The notes under the pieces were generated by a model. That model did no database searches. It worked only from the letters and a program-made list of their open reading frames with translations, and was not told the DNA's origin. A stretch of DNA of 13,065 nucleotides from CAZTEB01 sp964612735 (GTDB taxonomy: Bacteria; Patescibacteriota; Microgenomatia; UBA1400; PJMF01): NCBI GenBank assembly GCA_964612735.1, contig CAZTEB010000024.1:1-13065 (forward strand), given 5' to 3'. Positions 7,134 through 13,065 of this stretch are shown here, piece by piece. Every line of letters begins with the position of its first letter. The first letter of the stretch is position 1. Both the position numbers and the translations under genes were made by a program.

Positions 7134-7142
7134 ATAGTAGCA
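7134..7142 (-). promoter_or_regulatory. Extended -10 promoter box (TGC-TACTAT) of the exporter operon
   Basis: On the minus strand TGC TACTAT is followed by six bases and then the ATG at 7127, so the predicted transcription start is the A of the start codon. This is a textbook leaderless layout. It lies in the 47-base gap between the tRNA 3' end and the fusion-protein gene. The exporter can thus be transcribed independently of the tRNA. Confidence 0.45.
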
Positions 7143-7174
7143 CTCGACTGGAAGAGTTAGAAGTAGAGGTTGTG

Positions 7175-7248
7175 TGCGCCTGCTAGGACTCGAACCTAGA
7201 ACCGCCAAGGTATAAGCTTGGTGCTCTAACCAATTGAGCTACAGACGC
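7175..7248 (-). tRNA. tRNA-Ile with anticodon UAU
   Basis: The minus strand folds into a complete 74-base cloverleaf. The acceptor stem GCGTCTG/CAGGCGC has seven pairs with one G-U, the D arm is GCTC/GAGC, and the anticodon stem CCAAG/CTTGG holds the loop CTTATAC. The variable loop has five bases and the T arm CTAGG-TTCGAGT-CCTAG is perfect. With U33 fixed, the anticodon is UAU, which reads the isoleucine codon AUA. Discriminator base is A, as expected for isoleucine, and CCA is not encoded, so it must be added by CCA transferase. Most bacteria read AUA with a CAU tRNA modified by TilS; a UAU anticodon is an uncommon alternative. The ATPase gene at 1142 uses ATA codons, so the tRNA has work to do. 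Confidence 0.93.
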
Positions 7249-7324
7249 TTGGATTTAGCTACATTAAGCCACGCATGGTTGGTGTAGTTTGGTTAGCGAG
7301 TCATTATACCAGGGAAAGAAAGTG

Positions 7325-7333
7325 TGGTATATT
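7325..7333 (+). promoter_or_regulatory. Extended -10 promoter box (TGG-TATATT)
   Basis: TGG TATATT matches the extended -10 form in 5 of 6 hexamer positions. The predicted transcription start is about 7340, three bases before the ATG at 7343. This supports that ATG over an upstream in-frame TTG at 7289, which would lie before the promoter. Confidence 0.45.
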
Positions 7334-7342
7334 CATCCTCCC

Positions 7343-7627
7343 ATGAGTGAAGAGCAGGAAATTCACAGCCAAGAGCATCGTGTTACAGACCCTTTTAGGG
7401 ACTTTGAAGCGATGATACAAGCTAGCATTTTTCTAAGTGTGCCTTTTGCAATTTTTGGCATTTTTTACATTTTTATGGAGGGAACTGTTCCTATTCCAGT
7501 TGTGCTTTCGGTGGCACTTTGCTGCACAGGCTCGGGGACTTTAATTCTAGTGTTGGCAGGTGTGAAAAGTGCAACATCAGTTTACGAAAAATCCCCCAAC
7601 ATGCATGAGGTGGAACCGGTTGAATAA
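7343..7627 (+). CDS. Small two-helix membrane protein
   Basis: This 94-residue protein has a charged cytoplasmic-looking N terminus (MSEEQEIHSQEHRVTDPF), then two hydrophobic segments at about residues 28-47 and 52-73 separated by EGTVPIPV. A polar C terminus ends in EVEPVE. I recognise no family. The frame extends upstream to a TTG at 7289, but the ATG at 7343 is preferred because an extended -10 box predicts transcription from about 7340. It stands alone on the plus strand, divergent from the tRNA and convergent with the LPETG-protein gene. Only 21 bases separate its stop from that of the neighbour, and this gap holds part of the neighbour's terminator. It has no visible Shine-Dalgarno and no U-tract terminator of its own. 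Confidence 0.65.
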   Translation: MSEEQEIHSQEHRVTDPFRDFEAMIQASIFLSVPFAIFGIFYIFMEGTVPIPVVLSVALCCTGSGTLILVLAGVKSATSVYEKSPNMHEVEPVE

Positions 7628-7665
7628 AAAATACTATTGTTGTTTGACCTATAGCAACAGTAGTA
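7626..7665 (-). terminator. Intrinsic terminator of the surface-protein cluster
   Basis: On the minus strand TACTACTGTTG (7665-7655) and CAACAATAGTA (7642-7632) form an 11-position stem, with one imperfect pair (A-C), around a 12-base loop, followed directly by TTTTTT (7631-7626). The 5' arm lies inside the last codons of the LPETG gene (the final leucine codons). The terminator therefore begins before the coding region ends. On the plus strand the imperfect pair becomes G-U, but no U-tract follows. Confidence 0.7.
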
Positions 7666-8413
7666 GCAGTGCGCCGATTCCCAATGTTCCCAGACCAATT
7701 CTCAAGATATTGACCAAGTCTTCAGAGCCAGTTTCTGGTAGCTCAGTTGGTAGCTCAGGTTGAGCACCGGCTGGGTAGTCACAGGTTGGGCTCGTTGGAT
7801 TCTCAGCTAAGCGACATTGGCCGTTGAAACAGATGTGGGCACTGTTAGCACAATCGGCATTGGCCGTACAGTCGTCATTACAGTAGATCTTGACGTCAGG
7901 CGTTGGACTTGGATTGGGTGAAGTTCCTGGTGTAGGCGTCGAACCAACGGGTGGAGTTGAAGATGGGCTAGGTGAAGGTGTGGCGCTAGGTGTAGGTGAC
8001 GGCGTTGGACTCGGTGTTGGTGACGGACTTGGAGTTGGTGACGGCGTAGGAGACGGCGATGGTGTTGGCGAAGGGCTGGGAGTAGGTTCTGGTGTGTCAC
8101 CGACGGTGAACGTCAAGCTACAGGTAGCCGTCTGAGTGACGTCAGCGCTAGGCCTGTCGGGAGCAGTGGGAGTAAAGTCTTGAGTGCCATAGCGTGTTCG
8201 TAGTGAAATAATCACACCAGCCATAGCGGCCAGGAAAAAGACTGTTAAGCCAACTACAGTCAGGAGTGAGCGAGTTTCTACACCAAAAAGCTTGTCAGAG
8301 CGTTGTTTTTTTAGTGGAGTCTTAGTTGATCCATTTGCAGAAGAACTTGCACTAGCTTTTGGCACGCTAGGTGATGTCGAGGAAGAGCTAGTGGATGATG
8401 ATGCGTTTACCAT
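7649..8413 (-). CDS. Surface protein with signal anchor, PSPT stalk, Cys-rich module and C-terminal LPETG segment
   Basis: This 254-residue protein has five visible parts. Residues 1-48 are a Ser-rich, basic cytoplasmic-looking tail (KTPLKKQR). Residues 49-71 form a strong membrane helix. Residues about 107-172 are a Pro-Ser-Pro-Thr repeat, a likely extended stalk. Residues 178-211 hold six of the seven cysteines, with CTANADC. LPETG lies at 225-229, followed by a hydrophobic segment ending in six leucines. LPxTG plus a hydrophobic helix is the classic sortase signal, but the usual basic tail is missing. Having both an N-terminal anchor and a C-terminal signal is unusual. The start ATG at 8413 has no good Shine-Dalgarno; a TACAGT box would give a leader of about six bases. 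It lies 43 bases after the 805-residue gene and is last in the cluster. Sortase attachment is inferred; no sortase is in the window. Confidence 0.85.
   Translation of the reverse strand: MVNASSSTSSSSTSPSVPKASASSSANGSTKTPLKKQRSDKLFGVETRSLLTVVGLTVFFLAAMAGVIISLRTRYGTQDFTPTAPDRPSADVTQTATCSLTFTVGDTPEPTPSPSPTPSPSPTPSPTPSPSPTPSPTPSPTPSATPSPSPSSTPPVGSTPTPGTSPNPSPTPDVKIYCNDDCTANADCANSAHICFNGQCRLAENPTSPTCDYPAGAQPELPTELPETGSEDLVNILRIGLGTLGIGALLLLLL
7901..8095 (-). repeat. Pro-Ser-Pro-Thr coding repeat tract
   Basis: About 65 codons of alternating Pro with Ser or Thr make a low-complexity DNA tract. The most regular part is a run of PSP/TPS units at residues 111-150, with slightly varied third-codon bases rather than exact copies. 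On the plus strand it reads as a Gly-Val-Asp-Gly repeat, which is only the antisense shadow. Such tracts can change length by slippage or recombination, which would alter stalk length. Confidence 0.75.
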
Positions 8414-8456
8414 AGTCTGTTAGTTACTGTAGCCGAATATGACCACCTCGTGCAAT

Positions 8457-10874
8457 TTATAATCCCTCCCATGCGTGACAGCTGCTAGCATCAGGTCCGG
8501 TACAAATGCGGCATTGAGCAGTGTAGCTACCATCCTCTTGAACGGTGAAGACTTCTGAAGTTCTTCCGGTTGCAGATAAGAAGGTTGGGATCTGTGTGGT
8601 TTGATTGATGATTCTGAACTCGTAGTGGTCGGCTTCAGCCACGTCACCACAAGTGAATTGGAGGCGGTCTCCGATCTCTGGATCAGGTTGAGTAGCTTGA
8701 TCTCCGGTGACAGGTTTATCAAGATTGTTGAGGCTCAAGCTTAGGCACATTGGGCCAGTGGGATTGTCCACGGGTGGAGTACCTGGAGGAGTTCCAGGTG
8801 GTGAGCCAGGAGGTACGTCTTGATTGGCACAAGCTGGGTCGCCGCAGGTATATGCACCTTGATAGATACCGCAGAAGTTGCCGTTGGCATCGAGCAGGTC
8901 GGCTTGGTAGCAAGGATTGCCACCATTGATGGCGGCATTAAGCTCGTTGATTTGACCAGGTGTGAAATCTTGACGATTTTGGTAAATCACAGGAGCGCCG
9001 TTATCAGTTGATTCACAGTAATTACCGCTGAAGAAGAGGATAGCTGAAGCGGGACTACCGTCGGCGCAGGTGGTTGGTGAGTTTGAGAAGCTGCCGGTAC
9101 CACCGGTGCCTGTTAGTGATTGCTCTGAGTCACTAAAGTCGAAAGTAGTGCACACAGGATTTCCATTTACTAATATGCAGCCAGCATTGCCACATGCTGC
9201 CACCTGTGCATCTGAACATCCTGGTTGTTCACATATTCCCGCGCCTCCACATGACCAACCTTGAGGACAGTTGCTATTAGATCCACAAGAATAACTGTCT
9301 GGCGCACATTTGTTCACACCGGAAACACAGCGATGTCCCACAGCGCAGTCATAGTTGTCAGTGCAGTCACCACTCGTGTTGTATAGATCTCGAATGAGTG
9401 TTACGTCTTTATTGTGGCCTACCAAAATGACATTAGTTGGTCTGTAGTAAGCATCTGAATCACCTTGTGGTTTTATAGTGTAAAACTGGTTAAACTTATC
9501 TTGGAGTGAGCCCTGACATCCTGCTTCAACGGTGCAGACCAAGTCTGATTGACACTGTGAGCCAAAGTCGCACTGTGATCCTGTGCCCAAATTCATTTCA
9601 CCATTTCTAAGTGGAGTAGCAGGTAGACAGCGCTTTTTATCTACATCAATGCCAGTTTTACACCGATCGCTGAGGTCTCTGAACTCAGCAGGTGTTAATC
9701 CAGGATAGGCATCACCGAAAGACAGTACAGAAACACACAAATTGGTATTTACATCTATGGCATTTGAAGAATCGCATATATTTGTGGTTTCACTTAAACC
9801 ACTATCAATCGAGCAAGCTTGCTGACCAACGCCGCCGCATTCTGGATCAGCATTTGCCTCTCTCCTAGCATTTGTCGTCGTCTCATCTGGTGTTGCAGGG
9901 CCACCATTGGCAGATTCATTTTGAACTGTTGCATTTGGTGCAATATTTTGGGCTTTGGCTATATTATTTGCAGTCGTAGTGTCACCACTATCACAGAGTG
10001 GATCACTTCCACTATCTACTATACAGCTGGCTGCTTGAACAGATGTCAACTTTCCGTCTTGAAGAGCTACCCCACAAGCAACTAATTTCCCAGATTGAGC
10101 ATCGTTGCCACCAATTCTATTGGCACAGTCGGTTAGGGTACTTGAGTTGACTCCATATGTGTCTGCAACAATTTTATTGACGTCAAAAACCGAGCCGAAA
10201 TCTTTGGAGTTAATGATGTCACCTATATTGTGGTTATTTTGTTGTTCACCTAGCGCCAAGATCTCGTTGAGACTCAATTGGCTTAAGTCTTGTTGTGCAC
10301 AAGAACCAGTCAGATAACACGGATCCTGGCCACAAACGTCCTTCTGCATTTGATTACAGGTTTTGCCACCATCATAACCACAGAAGCCACCGCAGCCGCC
10401 ACAGGGAACACCACAGCTACTGGTATCTATGCCAGTCTGTACATCTGAAGTAGTGGTGCCATCGCCTGCCGATCCCGTGTTGCCAACCGCACTTGCGTCG
10501 ACATAATCTGGCGTAGAGCCTTGAGTATCAACAATCTTTTGAATGTGTTCAGCAGCACCCTGATCATTGTAAGCATCTTGGGGGTCACTAGGGTTATCCC
10601 AAGGGTCGTTACCCACGTTTTGGCCTTGGTCATTCCAAACTACGCCGTGGGCTTGATCCCAACCATTATTCCACTCCCAGTCATTAGTACACGATGCCCC
10701 AGGGCAAAAACATGCATTATCACTACAAGAACCAGCAATAGCTGAATCTGGAGAAAAGAGCTGCTCAAACGGTCTATTCACTATAATTTGAAATGCAGCT
10801 ACCAGCGCAAACACTAAAAATACCTTATGAAGGCTTAAAAAGTTTCGTAGTAAGTATTTGTTTTGAACGATCAT
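8457..10874 (-). CDS. Large cysteine-rich secreted surface protein
   Basis: This 805-residue protein has 49 cysteines. A hydrophobic segment at about residues 18-34 (VFLVFALVAAFQIIV) acts as signal peptide or anchor; a possible signal-peptidase site is AIA-GS near residue 48. Next come a Trp/Asn-rich stretch with WNNGWD, a dense Cys-Gly cluster (CGVPCGGCGGFCGYDGG), and long Asn/Thr/Asp-rich regions. Four-cysteine units begin at C435 (C435, C441, C447, C453), C504 (C504, C510, C516, C523) and C530 (C530, C536, C542, C548). Near the C terminus a Pro-Gly hinge (PPGSPPGTPPGTPP) leads to a domain of about 110 residues that looks like an immunoglobulin or fibronectin-type fold (YEFRI, GSYTAQC). No enzymatic motif is seen. 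The gene starts six bases after its upstream neighbour's stop and is followed 43 bases later by the LPETG gene. An extracellular disulfide-rich structural or binding role is likely. Confidence 0.85.
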   Translation of the reverse strand: MIVQNKYLLRNFLSLHKVFLVFALVAAFQIIVNRPFEQLFSPDSAIAGSCSDNACFCPGASCTNDWEWNNGWDQAHGVVWNDQGQNVGNDPWDNPSDPQDAYNDQGAAEHIQKIVDTQGSTPDYVDASAVGNTGSAGDGTTTSDVQTGIDTSSCGVPCGGCGGFCGYDGGKTCNQMQKDVCGQDPCYLTGSCAQQDLSQLSLNEILALGEQQNNHNIGDIINSKDFGSVFDVNKIVADTYGVNSSTLTDCANRIGGNDAQSGKLVACGVALQDGKLTSVQAASCIVDSGSDPLCDSGDTTTANNIAKAQNIAPNATVQNESANGGPATPDETTTNARREANADPECGGVGQQACSIDSGLSETTNICDSSNAIDVNTNLCVSVLSFGDAYPGLTPAEFRDLSDRCKTGIDVDKKRCLPATPLRNGEMNLGTGSQCDFGSQCQSDLVCTVEAGCQGSLQDKFNQFYTIKPQGDSDAYYRPTNVILVGHNKDVTLIRDLYNTSGDCTDNYDCAVGHRCVSGVNKCAPDSYSCGSNSNCPQGWSCGGAGICEQPGCSDAQVAACGNAGCILVNGNPVCTTFDFSDSEQSLTGTGGTGSFSNSPTTCADGSPASAILFFSGNYCESTDNGAPVIYQNRQDFTPGQINELNAAINGGNPCYQADLLDANGNFCGIYQGAYTCGDPACANQDVPPGSPPGTPPGTPPVDNPTGPMCLSLSLNNLDKPVTGDQATQPDPEIGDRLQFTCGDVAEADHYEFRIINQTTQIPTFLSATGRTSEVFTVQEDGSYTAQCRICTGPDASSCHAWEGL

Positions 10875-10880
10875 GCTGTG

Positions 10881-12299
10881 TTATCTAAGACTCGGTGTGC
10901 CCGCAGGCTTTTGTGTTTTTTGCTGATTCCACTGTGTGCCACTGCCGCCATTAGAGCCTGCGGCACAGACTCTCGTGTCCAGGAAGCATTTTTTACCAGC
11001 TTCCTCATAGGTGGGGTTGACAAGTTGACAGGCATACGCCCCCTCGCACCATAGGGTGGTGGTGTCAGTGGGTGTAGTTTTTTGAGTAACTTTGGTTTGG
11101 ATGAACTGGGAAGGTAGGGGAATAAATTGGCCTGTTATAGAGGCGTGCTCTCTATCGCCGAAGGCAAATAGTAGTACTTTTGCCTGTCTTTGATTCAATA
11201 CGTGGATAGTCCTATCGCGCAAACTTGGCAAGTTCGATCTCATTGAAAATGTTTGATCGTATGGTGCGGAGAAGATAAGATCTCTATAGCCGTTTACTGG
11301 AATAGTTTGTGCAGCATTATAGGCAGCCAAGGTGCCTTCAAAAACATTAAGAGTGTCGTCAGTTGTGAAGTTGTACAAACGGAAATCAGCCAGATCAGCA
11401 TACTTAGTTCGTTGGATAGTGATGCGTTCTGCAGCGCCGTTGACATTGGCTACTCTAAATGCGAACACGGCCTCATCGGGGGCAATAGTGATTTGATCAG
11501 AGAAAAGCGTGACATTCTTCTTGCCCGTAATCTCTAGATAGTACTGGCCCGGAGCTATGATATATTCGGTAGCCATAGCAGCGGCGATGCCACCTTCATT
11601 GACGACATCATTGCCATTTTGAGTCAGGTGAACAGTAAGTTCTTCACCCTGGCTAGGTTCAAGGTCATCAATAGCGTTGACAAACACTAGGGTTGAGTTT
11701 GTTCTTGCTGGCTCATTTAAGTTATTAAGATCTATATAGTAGGAGCGACCATTGTTCTCAAAGCGAGTTTCAATGACCCCCAAGTATTCTTCATCTGGAT
11801 TGTCTAAGTCAAAAACAGCAGCTTGATTTCTATTATCAAGGTTGCCTTGTTGTACGAAGTAGAAGCCGATGGAGCCACCTATTGCAAACAGCAGTAGTGC
11901 TAGGGCGCCGACAGCCGTTTTTAGGTTAATACCACTTTTTTTCTTCTTAAGTGGGGGCAGTGGGGTGTCACCAGAATCACTGCCTGAGTCGCCAGCGTTA
12001 GTTGGGCTGGAAGAGGAGCTGGGTGACGTGTTTGGTCTTACATCCTCTTTTTCTTGAAGTGATGACGGGCTCTGCGCTTGATGATTATTGCGTTGGTCAT
12101 GTGATCCAGGTTTATTGGGGGCGTCATTCTTTGGTTGGCCCGTTGCCATAGATGAAGTGGATGCTTCTTGAGCGGTGGAAGACAGGGTTGTGTGTTGGGA
12201 TGCCGTGCTTGATTTGCTGGAGGACGCACTGCCCTCACCGGTCATCACCGACCTGAGCTTTGTCTTTGCGCCACCAATTGCTGCAGTAGTGTTTGCCAT
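10881..12299 (-). CDS. Single-pass membrane protein with long Ser-rich cytoplasmic tail, first gene of the surface cluster
   Basis: This 472-residue protein has a low-complexity tail rich in Ser, Thr, Gln and Asn (residues 1-116). It is followed by KKKK at 118-121, a membrane helix at about 128-149 (ALALLLFAIGGSIGFYF), and an extracellular part of about 320 residues. The outer part looks beta-rich, with segments such as YYLEITGKKNVTLF and FAFRVANVNGAAERITIQ. It resembles tandem beta-sandwich domains; similarity to DUF4397-like domains is only a loose impression. The C terminus holds four cysteines around WCEGAYAC and KKCFLDTRVC, then a Gly/Gln-rich tail. The ATG at 12299 has no Shine-Dalgarno, and I find no convincing promoter in the 112-base divergent gap, apart from a T-run just before the start. 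It shares the tail-KKKK-helix layout with the LPETG protein and is six bases from the Cys-rich gene. Function unknown. Confidence 0.8.
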   Translation of the reverse strand: MANTTAAIGGAKTKLRSVMTGEGSASSSKSSTASQHTTLSSTAQEASTSSMATGQPKNDAPNKPGSHDQRNNHQAQSPSSLQEKEDVRPNTSPSSSSSPTNAGDSGSDSGDTPLPPLKKKKSGINLKTAVGALALLLFAIGGSIGFYFVQQGNLDNRNQAAVFDLDNPDEEYLGVIETRFENNGRSYYIDLNNLNEPARTNSTLVFVNAIDDLEPSQGEELTVHLTQNGNDVVNEGGIAAAMATEYIIAPGQYYLEITGKKNVTLFSDQITIAPDEAVFAFRVANVNGAAERITIQRTKYADLADFRLYNFTTDDTLNVFEGTLAAYNAAQTIPVNGYRDLIFSAPYDQTFSMRSNLPSLRDRTIHVLNQRQAKVLLFAFGDREHASITGQFIPLPSQFIQTKVTQKTTPTDTTTLWCEGAYACQLVNPTYEEAGKKCFLDTRVCAAGSNGGSGTQWNQQKTQKPAGTPSLR

Positions 12300-12379
12300 A
12301 GTAAAAAAACACTCGGTTTGCTCGAGCTAAAATCAGCCTACACTAGAAAAGCCCCTCAGATCAATAGCCTGATTCAACT

Positions 12380-12411
12380 TTGACTCCCATGCATTGCTCT
12401 GATGATATAGT
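12380..12411 (+). promoter_or_regulatory. Promoter of the Wzm-like gene: TTGACT and extended -10 TGA-TATAGT
   Basis: TTGACT at 12380-12385 matches the -35 consensus in 5 of 6 positions. TGA TATAGT at 12403-12411 is an extended -10 with a 5 of 6 hexamer. The spacer is 20 bases, longer than the ideal 17, which an extended -10 can tolerate. The predicted transcript start is 12418, exactly the in-frame GTG two codons after the ATG at 12412. Confidence 0.5.
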
Positions 12412-13065
12412 ATGAGGGTGAATACACCATTTGAACAAAGCAGTACTCAATTCTCGGTTCGCGTTTCACCAGCAGTGCGACACTGGTTTAATTTTGTGCT
12501 GGCGATGACGGAGAAGGAGATTAAAGCTCGCTACAAGCATGCTTTCTTGGGATTTCTGTGGATTATTCTTAATCCTTTGTTGCAGATGCTAGTGATTGGC
12601 TTTGTGTTTCGTTTTTTTGTACCGGTTCAGGTCGATAATTATTTCTTATTCTTATTTACAGGTTTACTACCGTGGATGTTTTTCAGCTTGTCGCTGACCA
12701 AAGCGACCCCTAGTATCGTTCACGAACGAAGCTTGATTCAAAAGGCCAAGTTTCCCAGGGAAGTAATTCCACTCTCGATCGTGTTATCAAACTTGTTTCA
12801 TCTCGTTATTTCTCTGGGACTATTAGTGCTAGTGCTACTTGCAGATAAAATCTTTGTAGAACGCTATTCCTTAGTAGCTGTGCTTCGTTATACTGCAAAT
12901 ATGGTGTGGTTGGCACCTCTGGTTGCTTGGTTGACGATTGTGGCTGCTGGAGTGAGTTTGCTAACCTCTGCTCTTAATGTCAGGTACAGGGATGTTAACT
13001 TCATCGTCCAGGCATTTGTGCCACTCTGGTTTTATGCAACACCTGTCGTGTATACCTTGCAGTTG
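12412..13065 (+). CDS. Wzm/TagG-type ABC-2 permease for polysaccharide export, truncated by the window edge
   Basis: The frame is open to the right edge, giving the first 218 residues. The N terminus has the amphipathic lead typical of O-antigen and teichoic-acid exporters: EKEIKARYKHAFLGFLWIILNP, in which the first hydrophobic helix begins. Further helices lie near residues 75-90 and 128-148, with the family-like QKAKFPREVIPLS around residues 107-119. Near the end RYRDVNF and PLWFYATPVVY match the C-terminal half of Wzm. These proteins pair with a Wzt or TagH ATPase and move lipid-linked polysaccharide to the outer face of the membrane. That ATPase would be expected just beyond the edge. The start is either the ATG at 12412 or, if transcription begins as the promoter predicts, the GTG at 12418. 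It diverges from the surface-protein cluster. Confidence 0.9.
   Translation, partial: MRVNTPFEQSSTQFSVRVSPAVRHWFNFVLAMTEKEIKARYKHAFLGFLWIILNPLLQMLVIGFVFRFFVPVQVDNYFLFLFTGLLPWMFFSLSLTKATPSIVHERSLIQKAKFPREVIPLSIVLSNLFHLVISLGLLVLVLLADKIFVERYSLVAVLRYTANMVWLAPLVAWLTIVAAGVSLLTSALNVRYRDVNFIVQAFVPLWFYATPVVYTLQL

Noticed and set aside
7128..7208. Upstream extension of the membrane-fusion gene to 7208
   Set aside because: It would translate through the 3' half of the tRNA, and a good extended -10 box points to the ATG at 7127.
7901..8095. CRISPR-like or satellite repeat
   Set aside because: The repetition comes from Pro-Ser/Thr codons with varied third bases; there are no unique spacers between constant repeats.
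7890..8135. Plus-strand frame encoding a Gly-Val-Asp-Gly repeat protein
   Set aside because: It is the antisense reading of the PSPT coding repeat and has no promoter or start support.
10868..10880. Lipoprotein signal at the start of the Cys-rich protein
   Set aside because: AGSC near residue 50 lacks the Leu/Val/Ile expected at -3 and lies too far after the hydrophobic segment.
12300..12325. Hairpin plus T-run just before the first surface gene as a terminator or attenuator
   Set aside because: The stem CTCG/CGAG has only four pairs with a seven-base loop, too weak to call.

Overview
The window reads as a moderate-GC bacterial chromosome using the standard code. Its long reading frames are closed mostly by TAA or TAG. 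Proteins with poly-Ser/Gln cytoplasmic tails, a Pro-Ser-Pro-Thr repeat protein ending in LPETG, a MacAB-like exporter with no TolC partner, and weak or absent Shine-Dalgarno sequences suggest a single-membrane organism, possibly of the Candidate Phyla Radiation (Patescibacteria). This placement is inference; no marker gene for taxonomy is present.

Left part, plus strand (1-3478): the tail of an unidentified protein, a Gln/Ala/Pro-rich hypothetical protein, and 16 bases later a membrane-anchored VirD4/TraG/HerA-type ATPase. The last two probably form a unit for a type IV-secretion-like or other DNA- or protein-pumping process. A small putative secreted protein on the minus strand overlaps the 3' end of the ATPase gene.

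Middle, minus strand (7248 to 3982): a tRNA-Ile with the rare anticodon UAU, then a MacAB/YknXYZ-type exporter in the order membrane-fusion protein, ATPase, permease. The spacers between these genes contain hairpins that may set translation or expression ratios. A small two-helix membrane protein is encoded on the plus strand, divergent from the tRNA.

Right part: three minus-strand genes (12299 to 7649) encode a surface-protein cluster. They are a 472-residue single-pass protein, an 805-residue secreted protein with 49 cysteines, and a 254-residue protein with an N-terminal signal anchor, a PSPT stalk, a Cys-rich module and a C-terminal LPETG-hydrophobic segment. An intrinsic terminator whose stem overlaps the last codons closes the cluster. 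Divergent from it, a Wzm-type polysaccharide ABC-exporter permease begins and runs off the right edge, so the neighbourhood is plausibly devoted to the cell envelope.

Several genes have an extended -10 box (TGn-TAnnnT) placed so that the predicted transcript begins 0-6 bases from the start codon. Leaderless transcription therefore seems common here. The most novel-looking content is the three-gene surface cluster and the doubly membrane-anchored LPETG protein.
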